Assembly (NCBI GenBank): GCA_021371935.1
Contig: JAJFVF010000021.1
Coordinates: 62,001-126,000 of the forward strand
Direction of reading: 5' to 3'
Length of the DNA stretch: 64,000 nt
Source of the DNA: a bacterium
GTDB taxonomy: Bacteria > Armatimonadota > UBA5829
The translations under genes were made by a program, and so were the position numbers. Positions within the stretch are counted from its first letter, which is position 1. Each line of letters starts with the position of its first letter. A model generated the notes under the pieces. That model was given only the letters and a program-made list of their open reading frames with translations, searched no databases and had not been told where the DNA came from. Positions 53,352-62,710 of the stretch are shown piece by piece.

Positions 53352-54277
53352 GAGGTCACCTTCCCCATTCTCCATGCCGCCCATGCACGCCGCGATGTCA
53401 GTGCGGCAAACGTGCCCGATATGTTGCCGGCTATTGTGACCAGGATGAGCCATACTCTCGGCAAAAAACTGGAGTTTGGCCGAAGCCATCTTACCTGACG
53501 CCATACGGCGGTCAGATAAGATGTGCGCAGCTTGAGCCTATCTTTTCTATAGTACTTGAGCAGAAAATAGACGTGGTTTCTGGCGCCATAAAATATTTTT
53601 CGCGGATCGGCCAGATCCCTGGTGACTGTTTCCCGTGGAGCCCTCATGTGTGTAACCACCGCCCAAGGACAAAAAACAACTCTCTTGCCCAAGCGCAACA
53701 CACCCACGCAGATGTCTGTCTCCTCTCGGATGTTATCGCCGGTGTAACCAGGGTCAAAACCGCACAATTGCTCGAACACTTCTCGCCTGAAGGACATGTT
53801 GCAGCCTTTGACATGATCGACATCAATCAGCTCTTTGTGGGTTGTGGCGAAGTTTTGAGACAAATCACCATTGGGCAAAACCCGGCCAACCGGCTCGTTC
53901 GGGTTCCATTCGGTGCCCGGTTCCTCTATGCCTCCACCAACACAGCCGATAGTATCATCGCAATACACTGCGGCTAAAGCATCCATCCAACCGGCATGGA
54001 CTACTGAGTCATCGTCAAGAAACGCAATGACATCTGCATCACATCGGGCAGCCCCAATGTTTTTCGCCTGGGGACGCTGGTCGCAGCCATTATCGAAGTA
54101 TACATACTCCACATTCGGATAATTGGCTGTAATCTCTCTGGTCTGACTGCCGTCTGAAGCATCGACTACCACCACCCTTGACTGCTCAGGCACATGCTCG
54201 GCGAGCGAAGCCAAACACCGTGCTATCATCTCAGGTCTATTGCGAGTGACCACAACAATATCAATTGTTACGCTCAT
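53348..54277 (-). CDS. GT2-family glycosyltransferase
   Basis: 309 residues. IDIVVVTRNRPEMIARCLASL, VVVDASDGSQTREI and IAFLDDDSVVHAGW (metal site) are followed by REETDICVGVLRLGKRVVFCP. The hydrophobic C-terminal stretch may touch the membrane. GAGG precedes the ATG. Confidence 0.86.
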   Translation of the reverse strand: MSVTIDIVVVTRNRPEMIARCLASLAEHVPEQSRVVVVDASDGSQTREITANYPNVEYVYFDNGCDQRPQAKNIGAARCDADVIAFLDDDSVVHAGWMDALAAVYCDDTIGCVGGGIEEPGTEWNPNEPVGRVLPNGDLSQNFATTHKELIDVDHVKGCNMSFRREVFEQLCGFDPGYTGDNIREETDICVGVLRLGKRVVFCPWAVVTHMRAPRETVTRDLADPRKIFYGARNHVYFLLKYYRKDRLKLRTSYLTAVWRQVRWLRPNSSFLPRVWLILVTIAGNISGTFAALTSRRAWAAWRMGKVTS

Positions 54278-54288
54278 AGTAATAGACC

Positions 54289-55272
54289 TCAGTAATGCTT
54301 GTCCCGCTTATGTGTAAAAATACGCTTGCATGCGCGAGCTAAATCATAGCCGAACGGGAAAGATAAACGCAGTGAGTGTTCCAAAGCATGTGCAAACTGA
54401 CCATGATGACCGCGCGAAACCCATAACTCGGCCAATGCATATCTCCTGGCCTGCCGGATATCTCCACTACGCTCATATTCGCCGGAAAGGAGATGGCAAT
54501 ATGCCGATATGCCGCGGTTGAGCTGTTTTGTATAACGCCGAGGAAGACAGTTGCGCATCTTGAGGTGATCGCTCATCCCAGATATGTACTTCTTGCGCGC
54601 CGACAGAGGCCCATGCACCCCGCCGGGATGTATACGGTGGTCCGCCATGATCTCGTCGACTCTCCTGATATCACCATGCATTGCATTGAGTATGTGCACT
54701 GACCAGTCACCAACACCTATATCATAAAACCATGACGGTATCTCATCGAGAAAGCCATTGCGAAAAACAACCGTGCAAGTGCCCAGGAAGTTATAGACAA
54801 GCAGATCGTCCAACGTCATAACATCTCTGGCTGTGACTCCATACAACGAATCCGGTGGATATACCGGAAAATCATGCTCGACATCCGATCCCTCAACAAA
54901 ACATTTCATCGGGTGCCAGCATATCGAACACGTCGGAGCAGCTTCCATCAAATCGACCTGCTTTTGCAGCTTACTCGGCGAGGTCCAATAGTCATCTCCC
55001 TCAAGCAGCGCGACATATTCTCCCTTGCAAGCATGAAGAGTGGCAACCAGGTTGGGAAGCATACCTATGTTATGCTCCGGCAGCAGCGGATGGATAATAT
55101 CGGGGCAGCGGCTCTGATAATTGCGGACTATTTCGCGCGTGCCGTCGGTCGAACAGTCTTCTCCGATTATAAGCTCATAATCGAAGTCGGTCTCTTGCGT
55201 CAGGACGCTCTCGATTGCCTGCGCAATGAACTTCTCGTGGTTGTATGTTATCATGCAAACACTGAGTTTCAT
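54289..55272 (-). CDS. GT2-family glycosyltransferase
   Basis: 327 residues. LSVCMITYNHEKFIAQAIESVL, IIGEDCSTDGTREIV and the LEGDDYWTSPSKLQKQV metal-site block define an inverting GT-A enzyme. A C-terminal region of about 100 residues, rich in Arg and His, is specific to this subgroup. Its ATG overlaps the aminotransferase stop by one base (TAATG). Confidence 0.87.
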   Translation of the reverse strand: MKLSVCMITYNHEKFIAQAIESVLTQETDFDYELIIGEDCSTDGTREIVRNYQSRCPDIIHPLLPEHNIGMLPNLVATLHACKGEYVALLEGDDYWTSPSKLQKQVDLMEAAPTCSICWHPMKCFVEGSDVEHDFPVYPPDSLYGVTARDVMTLDDLLVYNFLGTCTVVFRNGFLDEIPSWFYDIGVGDWSVHILNAMHGDIRRVDEIMADHRIHPGGVHGPLSARKKYISGMSDHLKMRNCLPRRYTKQLNRGISAYCHLLSGEYERSGDIRQARRYALAELWVSRGHHGQFAHALEHSLRLSFPFGYDLARACKRIFTHKRDKHY

Positions 55273-56495
55273 TATCTTGAAGCGCCGCTTTCACCCGAAG
55301 ATAGCCGCTCGGTTATTTGACGCCCGTTTGCAACAGCAGTCCTGATTATACGGCAAATTTGTTTTATCTCGTCTGTCCCCACGGCTGTTCCCGTCGGCAG
55401 CGACAAGACCCTCTCGGAGAGTTTCTCAGTCTCAGGCAGCAGGAAACCGGCATGCGGGAAGTAAGACCGATATGGCTCCATTCTGTGGCAGCCGGGATAG
55501 AAATATCTCCTGGCTATTATATTCTCCGCATGCAATACATTCAGCAGCAGGTCTCTGCTGATGGTCGCAGCGTCCTCGTCGACCTCCAACACCATATACT
55601 GATAATTTCTCCGCTCGGTGTCGCCATAATCGATAACACTTATACCAGGGACTGCATCCAACTCGCGCTTGTAACACTCGTAGTTCGAGCGGTTCACGGC
55701 AATGAACTCGTCCAGGCTTTCCAGCGAAGTCAGTCCCATCGCCGCACAGACTTCGTTCATCTTGCCGTTTGTGCCGATGTAGATCACATTGTCATAACCT
55801 GCAAACCCGAAGTTCTTCATCAGTCGGATTTTGGCCGCCAGATCGTCATTGTTTGTAACGACTGCACCGCCTTCGAGTGTGTTGAAGAATTTGGTGGCAT
55901 GGAAACTGAATACTTCGCACTCACCAAAGTTGCCTATCATCCGACCATCATGCGAACAGGCCAGAGCATGAGCCGCATCAAACATCAGCTTGATATGATG
56001 CTCATCGGCAATTGCCTGCAGAGTCGCAGTGTCGCATGGCCGCCCCCATAGATGCACGCCTATAATACCGCTGGTCCTTGGCGTAATCATACGCTCCACG
56101 CAATTTGGATCGATGCAGTGGGTCGCTGGATCGATATCGCAAAAAACCGGCGTTATCTCCTGCCACTGCAGCGCATGAGCAGTGGCGATAAAGGTAAACG
56201 ACGGAACTATGACCTCGCCTGTCAGTCCTAATGCACGTATCGCTATCTCGAGCGCAACAGTCGCATTGCACATTGCTATGCAGTGACGTGCGCCTAGCAT
56301 ATCGGCAATGCGCGACTCAAACTCCTGAACATATTTGCCATTGTTTGTGAGCCATCGTCTGTCCAACAGATCGTTTATTCTAGCCATCAGTTGATCGCGA
56401 TTGCCTACATTGGGCCGACCGACATGCAGCGTTTTCGAGAACGCAGGTTTTCCACTAAAGATCGCTAAATCAACTGATGCTTCATTCGATATCAT
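55272..56495 (-). CDS. DegT/DnrJ/EryC1 PLP-dependent sugar aminotransferase
   Basis: 407 residues from the ATG at 56495, which overlaps the stop of the acyltransferase gene; GAGGAG lies upstream. FSFHATKFFNTLEGGAVVTN contains the PLP lysine and matches QdtB/VioA/FdtB-like enzymes that aminate a nucleotide-linked 3- or 4-keto-6-deoxysugar. DAAHALACSHDG holds the PLP-contacting Asp. Paired with the acyltransferase next to it, it probably makes an acylated amino-deoxysugar donor. The position of the amino group is not decided. Confidence 0.88.
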   Translation of the reverse strand: MISNEASVDLAIFSGKPAFSKTLHVGRPNVGNRDQLMARINDLLDRRWLTNNGKYVQEFESRIADMLGARHCIAMCNATVALEIAIRALGLTGEVIVPSFTFIATAHALQWQEITPVFCDIDPATHCIDPNCVERMITPRTSGIIGVHLWGRPCDTATLQAIADEHHIKLMFDAAHALACSHDGRMIGNFGECEVFSFHATKFFNTLEGGAVVTNNDDLAAKIRLMKNFGFAGYDNVIYIGTNGKMNEVCAAMGLTSLESLDEFIAVNRSNYECYKRELDAVPGISVIDYGDTERRNYQYMVLEVDEDAATISRDLLLNVLHAENIIARRYFYPGCHRMEPYRSYFPHAGFLLPETEKLSERVLSLPTGTAVGTDEIKQICRIIRTAVANGRQITERLSSGESGASR

Positions 56496-57160
56496 CAAAA
56501 ACTCTCCTCGCACTTGCGCACTGCCCGCGCAGGAACACCATATGCTACTACACCCGAACCGATATTCTTCACCACTACCGAGCCCGCGCCTATCAACGTA
56601 CGCTCACCAATTGTTACACCGTCGGCAACAGATGTACCTATTCCTATCCAGGACGAATTCCCAACACTTACACGCCCGGCGATATGAACTCCTGGGCATA
56701 TGTGCGTGCAATCACCGACCGTGCATTCATGATCGACACTTGCCGAGGTGTTTATTATCACACTCTCGCCAATATTGCACGATGGACCTATCACTGCGCC
56801 CGCGCATATGACCGCACCTGCCCCAATATGGGTCTCCTGCGCTATTATTGCACTCGGGTGAATCAGTGTCGCAAGCTCAAAGCCCTTTTCGCGAGCAATA
56901 TCGGCAGCACCGGCCTTGGCAGAGCAATTACCGAACCCAAATGCGATAAACTTTACCGACTGCGCATGCAGGCCCTCCAGTTGCTCCCTGCCGCCCAGAA
57001 CATGCGCACCGCACATAATCTCACCAGCACGAGCCGGATTATAATCATCCAGGAAACCAACCAATTCATAGCAGCCGCACAGGCGCACGATGTCTGCAAT
57101 AACCATCGCATGCCCGGAAGCGCCCCATATGACTATCTTCTCTTTTTTTTCAGGCAACAT
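56495..57160 (-). CDS. PglD/NeuD-like sugar O- or N-acyltransferase
   Basis: 221 residues from the ATG at 57160, overlapping the Wzt stop. The N-terminal Rossmann-like substrate domain (KIVIWGASGHAMVIADIVRL) is followed by a left-handed beta helix with hexapeptide repeats (IGAGAVICAGAVIGPSCNIG, then GVHIAGRVSVGNSSWIGIG). The conserved catalytic His appears in VDHECTVGD. It should acetylate the amino sugar made by the neighbouring aminotransferase using acetyl-CoA. Confidence 0.88.
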   Translation of the reverse strand: MLPEKKEKIVIWGASGHAMVIADIVRLCGCYELVGFLDDYNPARAGEIMCGAHVLGGREQLEGLHAQSVKFIAFGFGNCSAKAGAADIAREKGFELATLIHPSAIIAQETHIGAGAVICAGAVIGPSCNIGESVIINTSASVDHECTVGDCTHICPGVHIAGRVSVGNSSWIGIGTSVADGVTIGERTLIGAGSVVVKNIGSGVVAYGVPARAVRKCEESF

Positions 57161-58466
57161 CAATTTGCGGCTCTCTGAGTTGGTCTACATCTAAATTCGC
57201 AGACTCGATGAGGTCGGTATGCCACTCCATACGCGGCCTCACGGCACCAGGAAACTTGCCATGCCAACTGCCTCTTCGGCTTATGTCATCACCCACATCG
57301 AAGACGAGCACATCCTGCGCTTTGTATATGACATTACACTGATCCTGCACAACAAGCGCCTCAACACGGTGCATGCCGTCATTCAACAGGTCCGCTGGAA
57401 TTATGCATGTGCTGCGGAAAAGACCACGAGGGAACGGCTTACCATGCCAATTTGGCTCGTCCTCGGGCAATGTGTTGAAAACTATAATGCCGTCCTCATT
57501 ATAAATATGCAGGCTGAGATTCAAATAAGCGCCCGGCTGGTTATTCCAATACTCGAACTCCAATATAATCGGTTTGTTTATTACAAGCGAGCAATCCGAA
57601 TCGGAGCTCTCCGGCCTGACACTCACACTCCTGATGCGCACCTTGTCATTTCCGGGAGCACCGGACATATCATCCCAAACCTGCTTTGCAACCGATGAGA
57701 CGGATGTCTGAAGATATTTGGAAGCCACAGTGCCGGCCTCACCAATTGTTCTGACTGCTCCCCCATCAAGCCATACCGCACGATTGCACAGCGTCTGCAC
57801 GGCGGTCATATTGTGGCTGACAAAGAGGATCGTGCGGCCTTCACGAGAAACATCCCCCATCTTGCCTAAACACTTCTTCTGAAACTGAGCGTCGCCAACC
57901 GCCAACACTTCATCGATTACAAGAATCTCAGGCTCCAGATGAGCTGCAACCGCAAACGCAAGACGTACATACATCCCTGAGGAATACCGCTTGACCGGCG
58001 TGTCGATAAACTTCTCGATCTCAGAAAACGCTACGATCTCATCATATTTGCGGTTGATCTCTGATTTTGTCATGCCCAGGATCGCACCGTTGAGATAGAT
58101 GTTCTCCCGGCCAGTGAGTTCTGGGTGAAAGCCGGTGCCCACCTCCAGTAGACTGGCTACTCGACCATTTATGCCTATGCGACCGGTTGTCGGCTCTGTA
58201 ATGCGACTTATCACCTTGAGCAGGGTCGATTTGCCCGCGCCATTGCGCCCGATAATTGCGACACGGTCACCCTGCTCTATGTCAAAAGATACGTCCTTGA
58301 GCGCCCAAAACTCCTCTTTGGAGGCCGGGAGCATGGAGCCTTTTTTGCGGCTGGATATTATCCTGTGAAAGGCGTCGGTGACCGCATCGCGCAATGTGCC
58401 CGATGCCCTTTGATGACCGATAATGTATCTCTTGCCTATGTTCTCAATATTTACTGCTGTGCTCAA
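57150..58466 (-). CDS. wzt: Polysaccharide ABC exporter ATPase with C-terminal carbohydrate-binding domain (Wzt-like)
   Basis: 438 residues from a TTG with GAGG seven bases upstream. The ATPase has GRNGAGKSTLL (Walker A), YSSGMYVRLAFAVAAHL (export-type signature) and ILVIDEVLAVGD (Walker B). Residues about 275-410 form a Wzt_C-type beta-sandwich (DCSLVINKPIILEFEYWNN), which in O9a-type systems reads the capped end of the glycan before export. So the finished polymer probably carries a non-reducing end modification. Confidence 0.9.
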   Translation of the reverse strand: MSTAVNIENIGKRYIIGHQRASGTLRDAVTDAFHRIISSRKKGSMLPASKEEFWALKDVSFDIEQGDRVAIIGRNGAGKSTLLKVISRITEPTTGRIGINGRVASLLEVGTGFHPELTGRENIYLNGAILGMTKSEINRKYDEIVAFSEIEKFIDTPVKRYSSGMYVRLAFAVAAHLEPEILVIDEVLAVGDAQFQKKCLGKMGDVSREGRTILFVSHNMTAVQTLCNRAVWLDGGAVRTIGEAGTVASKYLQTSVSSVAKQVWDDMSGAPGNDKVRIRSVSVRPESSDSDCSLVINKPIILEFEYWNNQPGAYLNLSLHIYNEDGIIVFNTLPEDEPNWHGKPFPRGLFRSTCIIPADLLNDGMHRVEALVVQDQCNVIYKAQDVLVFDVGDDISRRGSWHGKFPGAVRPRMEWHTDLIESANLDVDQLREPQIDVA

Positions 58467-58475
58467 CTGTCATCC

Positions 58476-59339
58476 TCAAATTATGTCCGCAAAGGTCTTT
58501 TCGGTCTTCCTAAAATATCGGATGCCGCCTATAAGTAATAGCCCAACCAGAACAATCGACAAAATAAAACCAGGCATATATAAATCTGACTTTCCGCCCA
58601 AAATCGCCCACCGAAAACCATCAATAACCCCAACCATTGGGTTAACAGAATAAAGTAAGCGCCATTTATCAGGAACTACACTGCTGCTGAAACCTACCGG
58701 CGACACATAAAGACCAAACTGCACCACAAACGGCACTACATGCTGGAAATCTCTATAACGCACATTCAGCGCTGCTACCCATAACCCCACGCCAAACGCC
58801 GTAAGAACTGCCATGACGGTAAAAAGCGGGAGCAATGCAAAACGCCAATCGGGCATGAAATGGTAATATGCCATCAGAACTACCAGAATGGCGAACGATA
58901 TAAGGAAGTCAACAAGGTTTACTATGACAGCACTCGCAGGCACAATCATGCGAGGAAAATATATCTTGGATATAAGCTGGGCATTGCTTACAACACTTGT
59001 ACTGCACGAAGCAAATGCTCCGGCAAACATCTGCCAGGGCAGCAGAGCAGCAAAAACCAATATTGGATATGGAACGCCATTAGAGGGCATCTTCCCAAGA
59101 CGGCCAAACACCACTGTGCAGACCACCATGGTCAGAAAAGGACGTAAGATACTCCATGCAATACCTATGGCCGTCTGTTTATACCGGACTAAGATATCGC
59201 GCCACGAAAGGAAAAAGAAAAGCTCTCGATAAGACCACAGATCGCGCCAGTAATGGTGTTCAGTCCGTCCCGACTCGATTACCAGACTGAAACTACCATG
59301 TTTGTGCTTTCCATCAGTTTTATCAACCACTTGCTGCAT
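58476..59339 (-). CDS. wzm: Polysaccharide ABC exporter permease (Wzm-like)
   Basis: 287 residues, six membrane helices of the ABC-2 type. YRELFFFLSWRDILVRYKQTAIGIAW is the amphipathic N-terminal region and first helix of Wzm/TagG. LLPWQMFAGAFASC and VSPVGFSSSVVP follow. It pairs with Wzt encoded downstream to move lipid-linked glycan across the inner membrane. Confidence 0.9.
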   Translation of the reverse strand: MQQVVDKTDGKHKHGSFSLVIESGRTEHHYWRDLWSYRELFFFLSWRDILVRYKQTAIGIAWSILRPFLTMVVCTVVFGRLGKMPSNGVPYPILVFAALLPWQMFAGAFASCSTSVVSNAQLISKIYFPRMIVPASAVIVNLVDFLISFAILVVLMAYYHFMPDWRFALLPLFTVMAVLTAFGVGLWVAALNVRYRDFQHVVPFVVQFGLYVSPVGFSSSVVPDKWRLLYSVNPMVGVIDGFRWAILGGKSDLYMPGFILSIVLVGLLLIGGIRYFRKTEKTFADII

Positions 59340-59353
59340 ATTCGCGCATCTTC

Positions 59354-61696
59354 CTAGTCCGGGAAAGGATTCTCCTGGCTGTCCGCTTGCTTATCAGGTC
59401 TACCACCTTCGCCAGACACTTTTGCAGAAGTTGCTTCAGGAAGCGCATCCACGTCTTTTTTGCCGTTGCCGGACTCAAGCGCGGTATCCGGCGGCACAAT
59501 TGCAGAACTCGCGTAATAGTGTGAATAGAAATAACAACTGTCGATATTCTCAGGAGCCAAACGATTGACTACCACACCGAGAATATTTGCCTTTGCCCTG
59601 CGCAGCAGATCGCGAGTCTGGGTCTCAGTCCCACGAGGAACCATGTTCGCCGATACTACCATCACAACCGCATCGACCCAACTTGCGAGCATCGGCCCAT
59701 CACTGAATACTATCGCGCTGGGAGTGTCAAAAAGCACCAGATCGCAGTGCTCCTCGAGACGCTTTACCAAATCCTGCATCCTGTCGGAACCAAGCAGTTC
59801 AGACGGGTTCAGAGGCTGCGGACCCGCCGGGACCACTATCAGGTTCTCGACTTCGGTCTGTTGGAAAGCATCGGTCAGATTATCCTTGCCCTGTAACAAA
59901 GTGCTCAAGCCGGCCTCATTGGGAACATTAAAGAACTTGTGAAGGCTCGGACGGCGCATATCGGCATCGATCAAAATTATACGCTTGCCAATCTGCGCAA
60001 GAGCTATGGCCAAATTACAAATTGTCGTCGTGCCGCCTTGACCCGGACGGCCTGTCGCAACCATCAACGTCTTGAACGGCGAGTCCCTCAACTCAAATAG
60101 GATGTTGGTCCTCAATATCTTATATGACTCCGCCATTGGCGAAATAGGATACATATGAGTGAGCTTCGGCAGCATGCCGTCGCGGCCGGTCAGTTTGGGT
60201 GTCAAGCCGATCACAGGCAGCTCAAGCAGCTTCTCGACATCCGCTGCATTTCGCATGCGTGTATCTATCGAGTCGAGCCAGATAACCGTTACTATGCCAA
60301 GAACCAGCGAGAGAATGAAACCATATACGACAAGGACTTTCCGCGAAGGACCCTGCTTGAAAGGACCGGTAGCCTCCACAGACCAACTAAATGGAATAAT
60401 TGAACCAGTCCTTGTGGATTCCTTTTCCGCCACAAGCGCCTGATCATACTTGTCCGAGAGCATCTTGAACGTGTTCTCAGCCTGATTGTACTCAGTCATC
60501 AACTCGGCAAGCTCCGGCTCCGCCTTGGCAAGACGATCTACATTGCCTCTCGCAGCGGCAAGACTCGCATTAGTCGAAGCAAGTTTCGCCTTGGCAGTCG
60601 CAAGAGAATACTGAGCATCAGAACGCTTGCGCATCAGCTCCTTATGTATTTCGTTGATTGCAGGCTGAGAGTAGCTGCTCCCTTCACGAGCAATCTGACC
60701 TTTCAAAGATATAACACGTGCCTGAGCGGCTTTGTATACATCATGTGCCGGCTTATAGCGTTGCGCAATCAGCCTAAGATCAGACTCGGCCTGAGCAAGC
60801 TCATCCTGAAGCTTTTGCACCTTGGGGTTCATCTCAGACGGTAGAGACTGTTGCGATACAAGAGGCTGGACCTTTAGTTGAGCGTCAATGTCGCGCAAAG
60901 CCGCTTCGGCTTCCCTGACTTCAGAAGAAGCATTGTCCCGCACCGCCTCAAGATTTGCCAGTGAGCCGATCGAAGACTGCGTTTCGGCATCTACCGAAAG
61001 AACATTATGAGAACTCTTATAGTCCGCTATTTTGAGATGCAGTTTCTGTAGGCTGGCCTTCGCCTCCTGCCTGCTGGACTCGAGAAACTTTGCGTATTTG
61101 CGAACGTCCTCGCGGCTCTTTTCCTGATATGATTTCGCAAATGACTGGGCAACCGCATTAGCTAAATATGGAGCGTCTGTGCCATTGGGCATTCTAACAA
61201 CCACTCGAATTATATCAGTGGTGGTACCGTTTTGACCTATACTCGGATTTTGTACCGGAGTAACCTCTAGGATATCCTGCCAGTCCTTGAATTGCAGCAG
61301 CTTGCCTCGAGTCTGTTCAACACGAGTTACCTGCCTATACGGCATCTTATTCGCAGTTTCAGCACCCATACTCTCAGTTATCGTTTGCTTCTGATCCTCA
61401 ATCGAATCGGCCAGAAAGTCGAGTGCACCCTGATATACTTCATAGCTTTGAGCTAGTATTATCAAATTGCTTAGTATGACACCCCGATCGGGAGCGGCCA
61501 CGCGGTCATTATCATTGGCTGTGGTCGTATTGCCACCCTGCATTACCTGTGCTGTAGGCGACACCAGAGCCGTGCCTTCATACACAACCTTTGGCTTTGG
61601 CGCTGCAGCCGCAATTACCAAAAGAGTAACCGCTACAATGCCGACTATGATCCACTTGCGTGCCTTTATAACTTTGATTAGGTACCAAAAGTTCAT
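59354..61696 (-). CDS. Wzc-like co-polymerase with BY-kinase domain lacking the Walker A lysine
   Basis: 780 residues. Wzz domain: helix 1 at 15-32, a long coiled coil (about 190-420), helix 2 at 450-470. Cytosolic kinase domain from about 500: the P-loop region reads GRPGQGGTTT, where BY-kinases have GEGKST, so the invariant Lys is Gly. Walker A-prime (ILIDADMRRPSLH) and Walker B (LVLFDTPS) are intact. A short tyrosine cluster (YFYSHYY) lies near 740. It probably controls chain length and couples to the Wza-like channel at 28,907. Kinase activity is doubtful. Confidence 0.85.
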   Translation of the reverse strand: MNFWYLIKVIKARKWIIVGIVAVTLLVIAAAAPKPKVVYEGTALVSPTAQVMQGGNTTTANDNDRVAAPDRGVILSNLIILAQSYEVYQGALDFLADSIEDQKQTITESMGAETANKMPYRQVTRVEQTRGKLLQFKDWQDILEVTPVQNPSIGQNGTTTDIIRVVVRMPNGTDAPYLANAVAQSFAKSYQEKSREDVRKYAKFLESSRQEAKASLQKLHLKIADYKSSHNVLSVDAETQSSIGSLANLEAVRDNASSEVREAEAALRDIDAQLKVQPLVSQQSLPSEMNPKVQKLQDELAQAESDLRLIAQRYKPAHDVYKAAQARVISLKGQIAREGSSYSQPAINEIHKELMRKRSDAQYSLATAKAKLASTNASLAAARGNVDRLAKAEPELAELMTEYNQAENTFKMLSDKYDQALVAEKESTRTGSIIPFSWSVEATGPFKQGPSRKVLVVYGFILSLVLGIVTVIWLDSIDTRMRNAADVEKLLELPVIGLTPKLTGRDGMLPKLTHMYPISPMAESYKILRTNILFELRDSPFKTLMVATGRPGQGGTTTICNLAIALAQIGKRIILIDADMRRPSLHKFFNVPNEAGLSTLLQGKDNLTDAFQQTEVENLIVVPAGPQPLNPSELLGSDRMQDLVKRLEEHCDLVLFDTPSAIVFSDGPMLASWVDAVVMVVSANMVPRGTETQTRDLLRRAKANILGVVVNRLAPENIDSCYFYSHYYASSAIVPPDTALESGNGKKDVDALPEATSAKVSGEGGRPDKQADSQENPFPD

Positions 61697-61713
61697 ATGT
61701 CTACCTCTTCAAC

Positions 61714-61740
61714 ATTATACCACGACCATATAGGTATAAT
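61714..61740. promoter_or_regulatory. Operator-like dyad overlapping the probable -10 of the Wzc-like gene
   Basis: ATTATACC and GGTATAAT form a perfect 8-bp inverted repeat with 11 bases between. On the minus strand the proximal half contains TATAAT, placed about 20 bases before the start codon and its AGAGG site. No good -35 was found at 17 bases, while TTGAGA lies 20 bases up. A regulator binding here could switch the operon. Confidence 0.4.
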
Positions 61741-61835
61741 CTCAAGAAAGTTTGCGGACGCATACCAATGAGCCTGAATGCACAGTCATGCTCTTGCACA
61801 ATACGATTATCAGATATGGATCAGTTCCCACAGAC

Positions 61836-61872
61836 AAAAAAACGCCGTGCATATCAACTCTTATGCACGGCG
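61836..61872 (-). terminator. Rho-independent terminator of the second PEP-CTERM gene
   Basis: CGCCGTGCAT pairs perfectly with ATGCACGGCG (10 bp) and is followed on the minus strand by TTTTTTTG. It separates the sugar transferase/PEP-CTERM unit from the Wzc operon, so the EPS operon needs its own promoter. Confidence 0.9.
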
Positions 61873-61901
61873 CTTTCACAGCAAATACTAAATGTGTCTT
61901 T

Positions 61902-62675
61902 CTAATGCTTTGTGACTTTTCGCCTTATGATCCCTATCATAGTCAGACCAATCGAGCCAAGGAGCATCGTCGGCACCTCAGGCACGTCTGGCGGCGAGTA
62001 GTTAGGCACAAAGAAAATCAGATCCTGCTTACTTGAACAGACAGCCAGATAGTAGGAATGTGTGGAACCGTAACCATCCACAGCATTGGCAACTGCATCA
62101 TCATAGTAGCCCTGTGCAGTGGAAGCAATACTTGACCTGATTGCTCCACTGTAGTCGCCGCTGATGTTGCCCAAGGCAAAGTTGCCCATTCCTAAGTCCC
62201 TATTGATATCCCATGTGCCGTCACTGATAGCTTCCCATACGGCTACCTGGATCGCTGACTTCTGGATCTTCAGAGTCGGTGAGTCATCACTGGTCTTAGT
62301 GTCCGTCCACTCTGTGTTGTGCTGGACCATGTAAACAACCCTGTCCCAGGCAGTCGAGTTTATCACCGTAGTCGGTGTGCCGGTCACAATATCCGCTTCC
62401 CACGTCGTACCCCAGTTGATGGTCCCCGACAAGTCGATACACAGCATGTTTGTATTTGTGGTCGTGTTCATTACAGTATCGTATATCTGGATGTACACCG
62501 GACCGATAGCTACATTCTGTGACTGTGCTAGACTTGTCCAGATTGTCCCGTTGTATGACGGATAGTAGTTGGAATTATTGACTAATGTCAACTGATAACG
62601 ACCACTAGCCGTCGCGGCAACACTTATAGCCAGGATCAGGGCAGCCGCTAGTAATATTAGCCTAGAAATCTTCAC
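61902..62675 (-). CDS. PEP-CTERM-like (VPEVP-type) surface protein
   Basis: 257 residues from a GTG with AAGGAGGGG upstream. Signal peptide residues 1-23. The body is rich in Thr, Asn and Tyr. YMVQHNTEW with AIQVAVWEAISDG resembles the thioester-like region seen in some surface proteins and PEP-CTERM proteins. The C-terminus has VPEVP, a hydrophobic helix (TMLLGSIGLTMIGII) and RRKVTKH. It lies 35 bases after the sugar transferase gene and is co-transcribed with it. Exosortase should process it. Confidence 0.85.
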   Translation of the reverse strand: MKISRLILLAAALILAISVAATASGRYQLTLVNNSNYYPSYNGTIWTSLAQSQNVAIGPVYIQIYDTVMNTTTNTNMLCIDLSGTINWGTTWEADIVTGTPTTVINSTAWDRVVYMVQHNTEWTDTKTSDDSPTLKIQKSAIQVAVWEAISDGTWDINRDLGMGNFALGNISGDYSGAIRSSIASTAQGYYDDAVANAVDGYGSTHSYYLAVCSSKQDLIFFVPNYSPPDVPEVPTMLLGSIGLTMIGIIRRKVTKH

Positions 62676-62710
62676 GTCGTCCCCTCCTTTTCTTTAATAA
62701 GAGTTTTATA

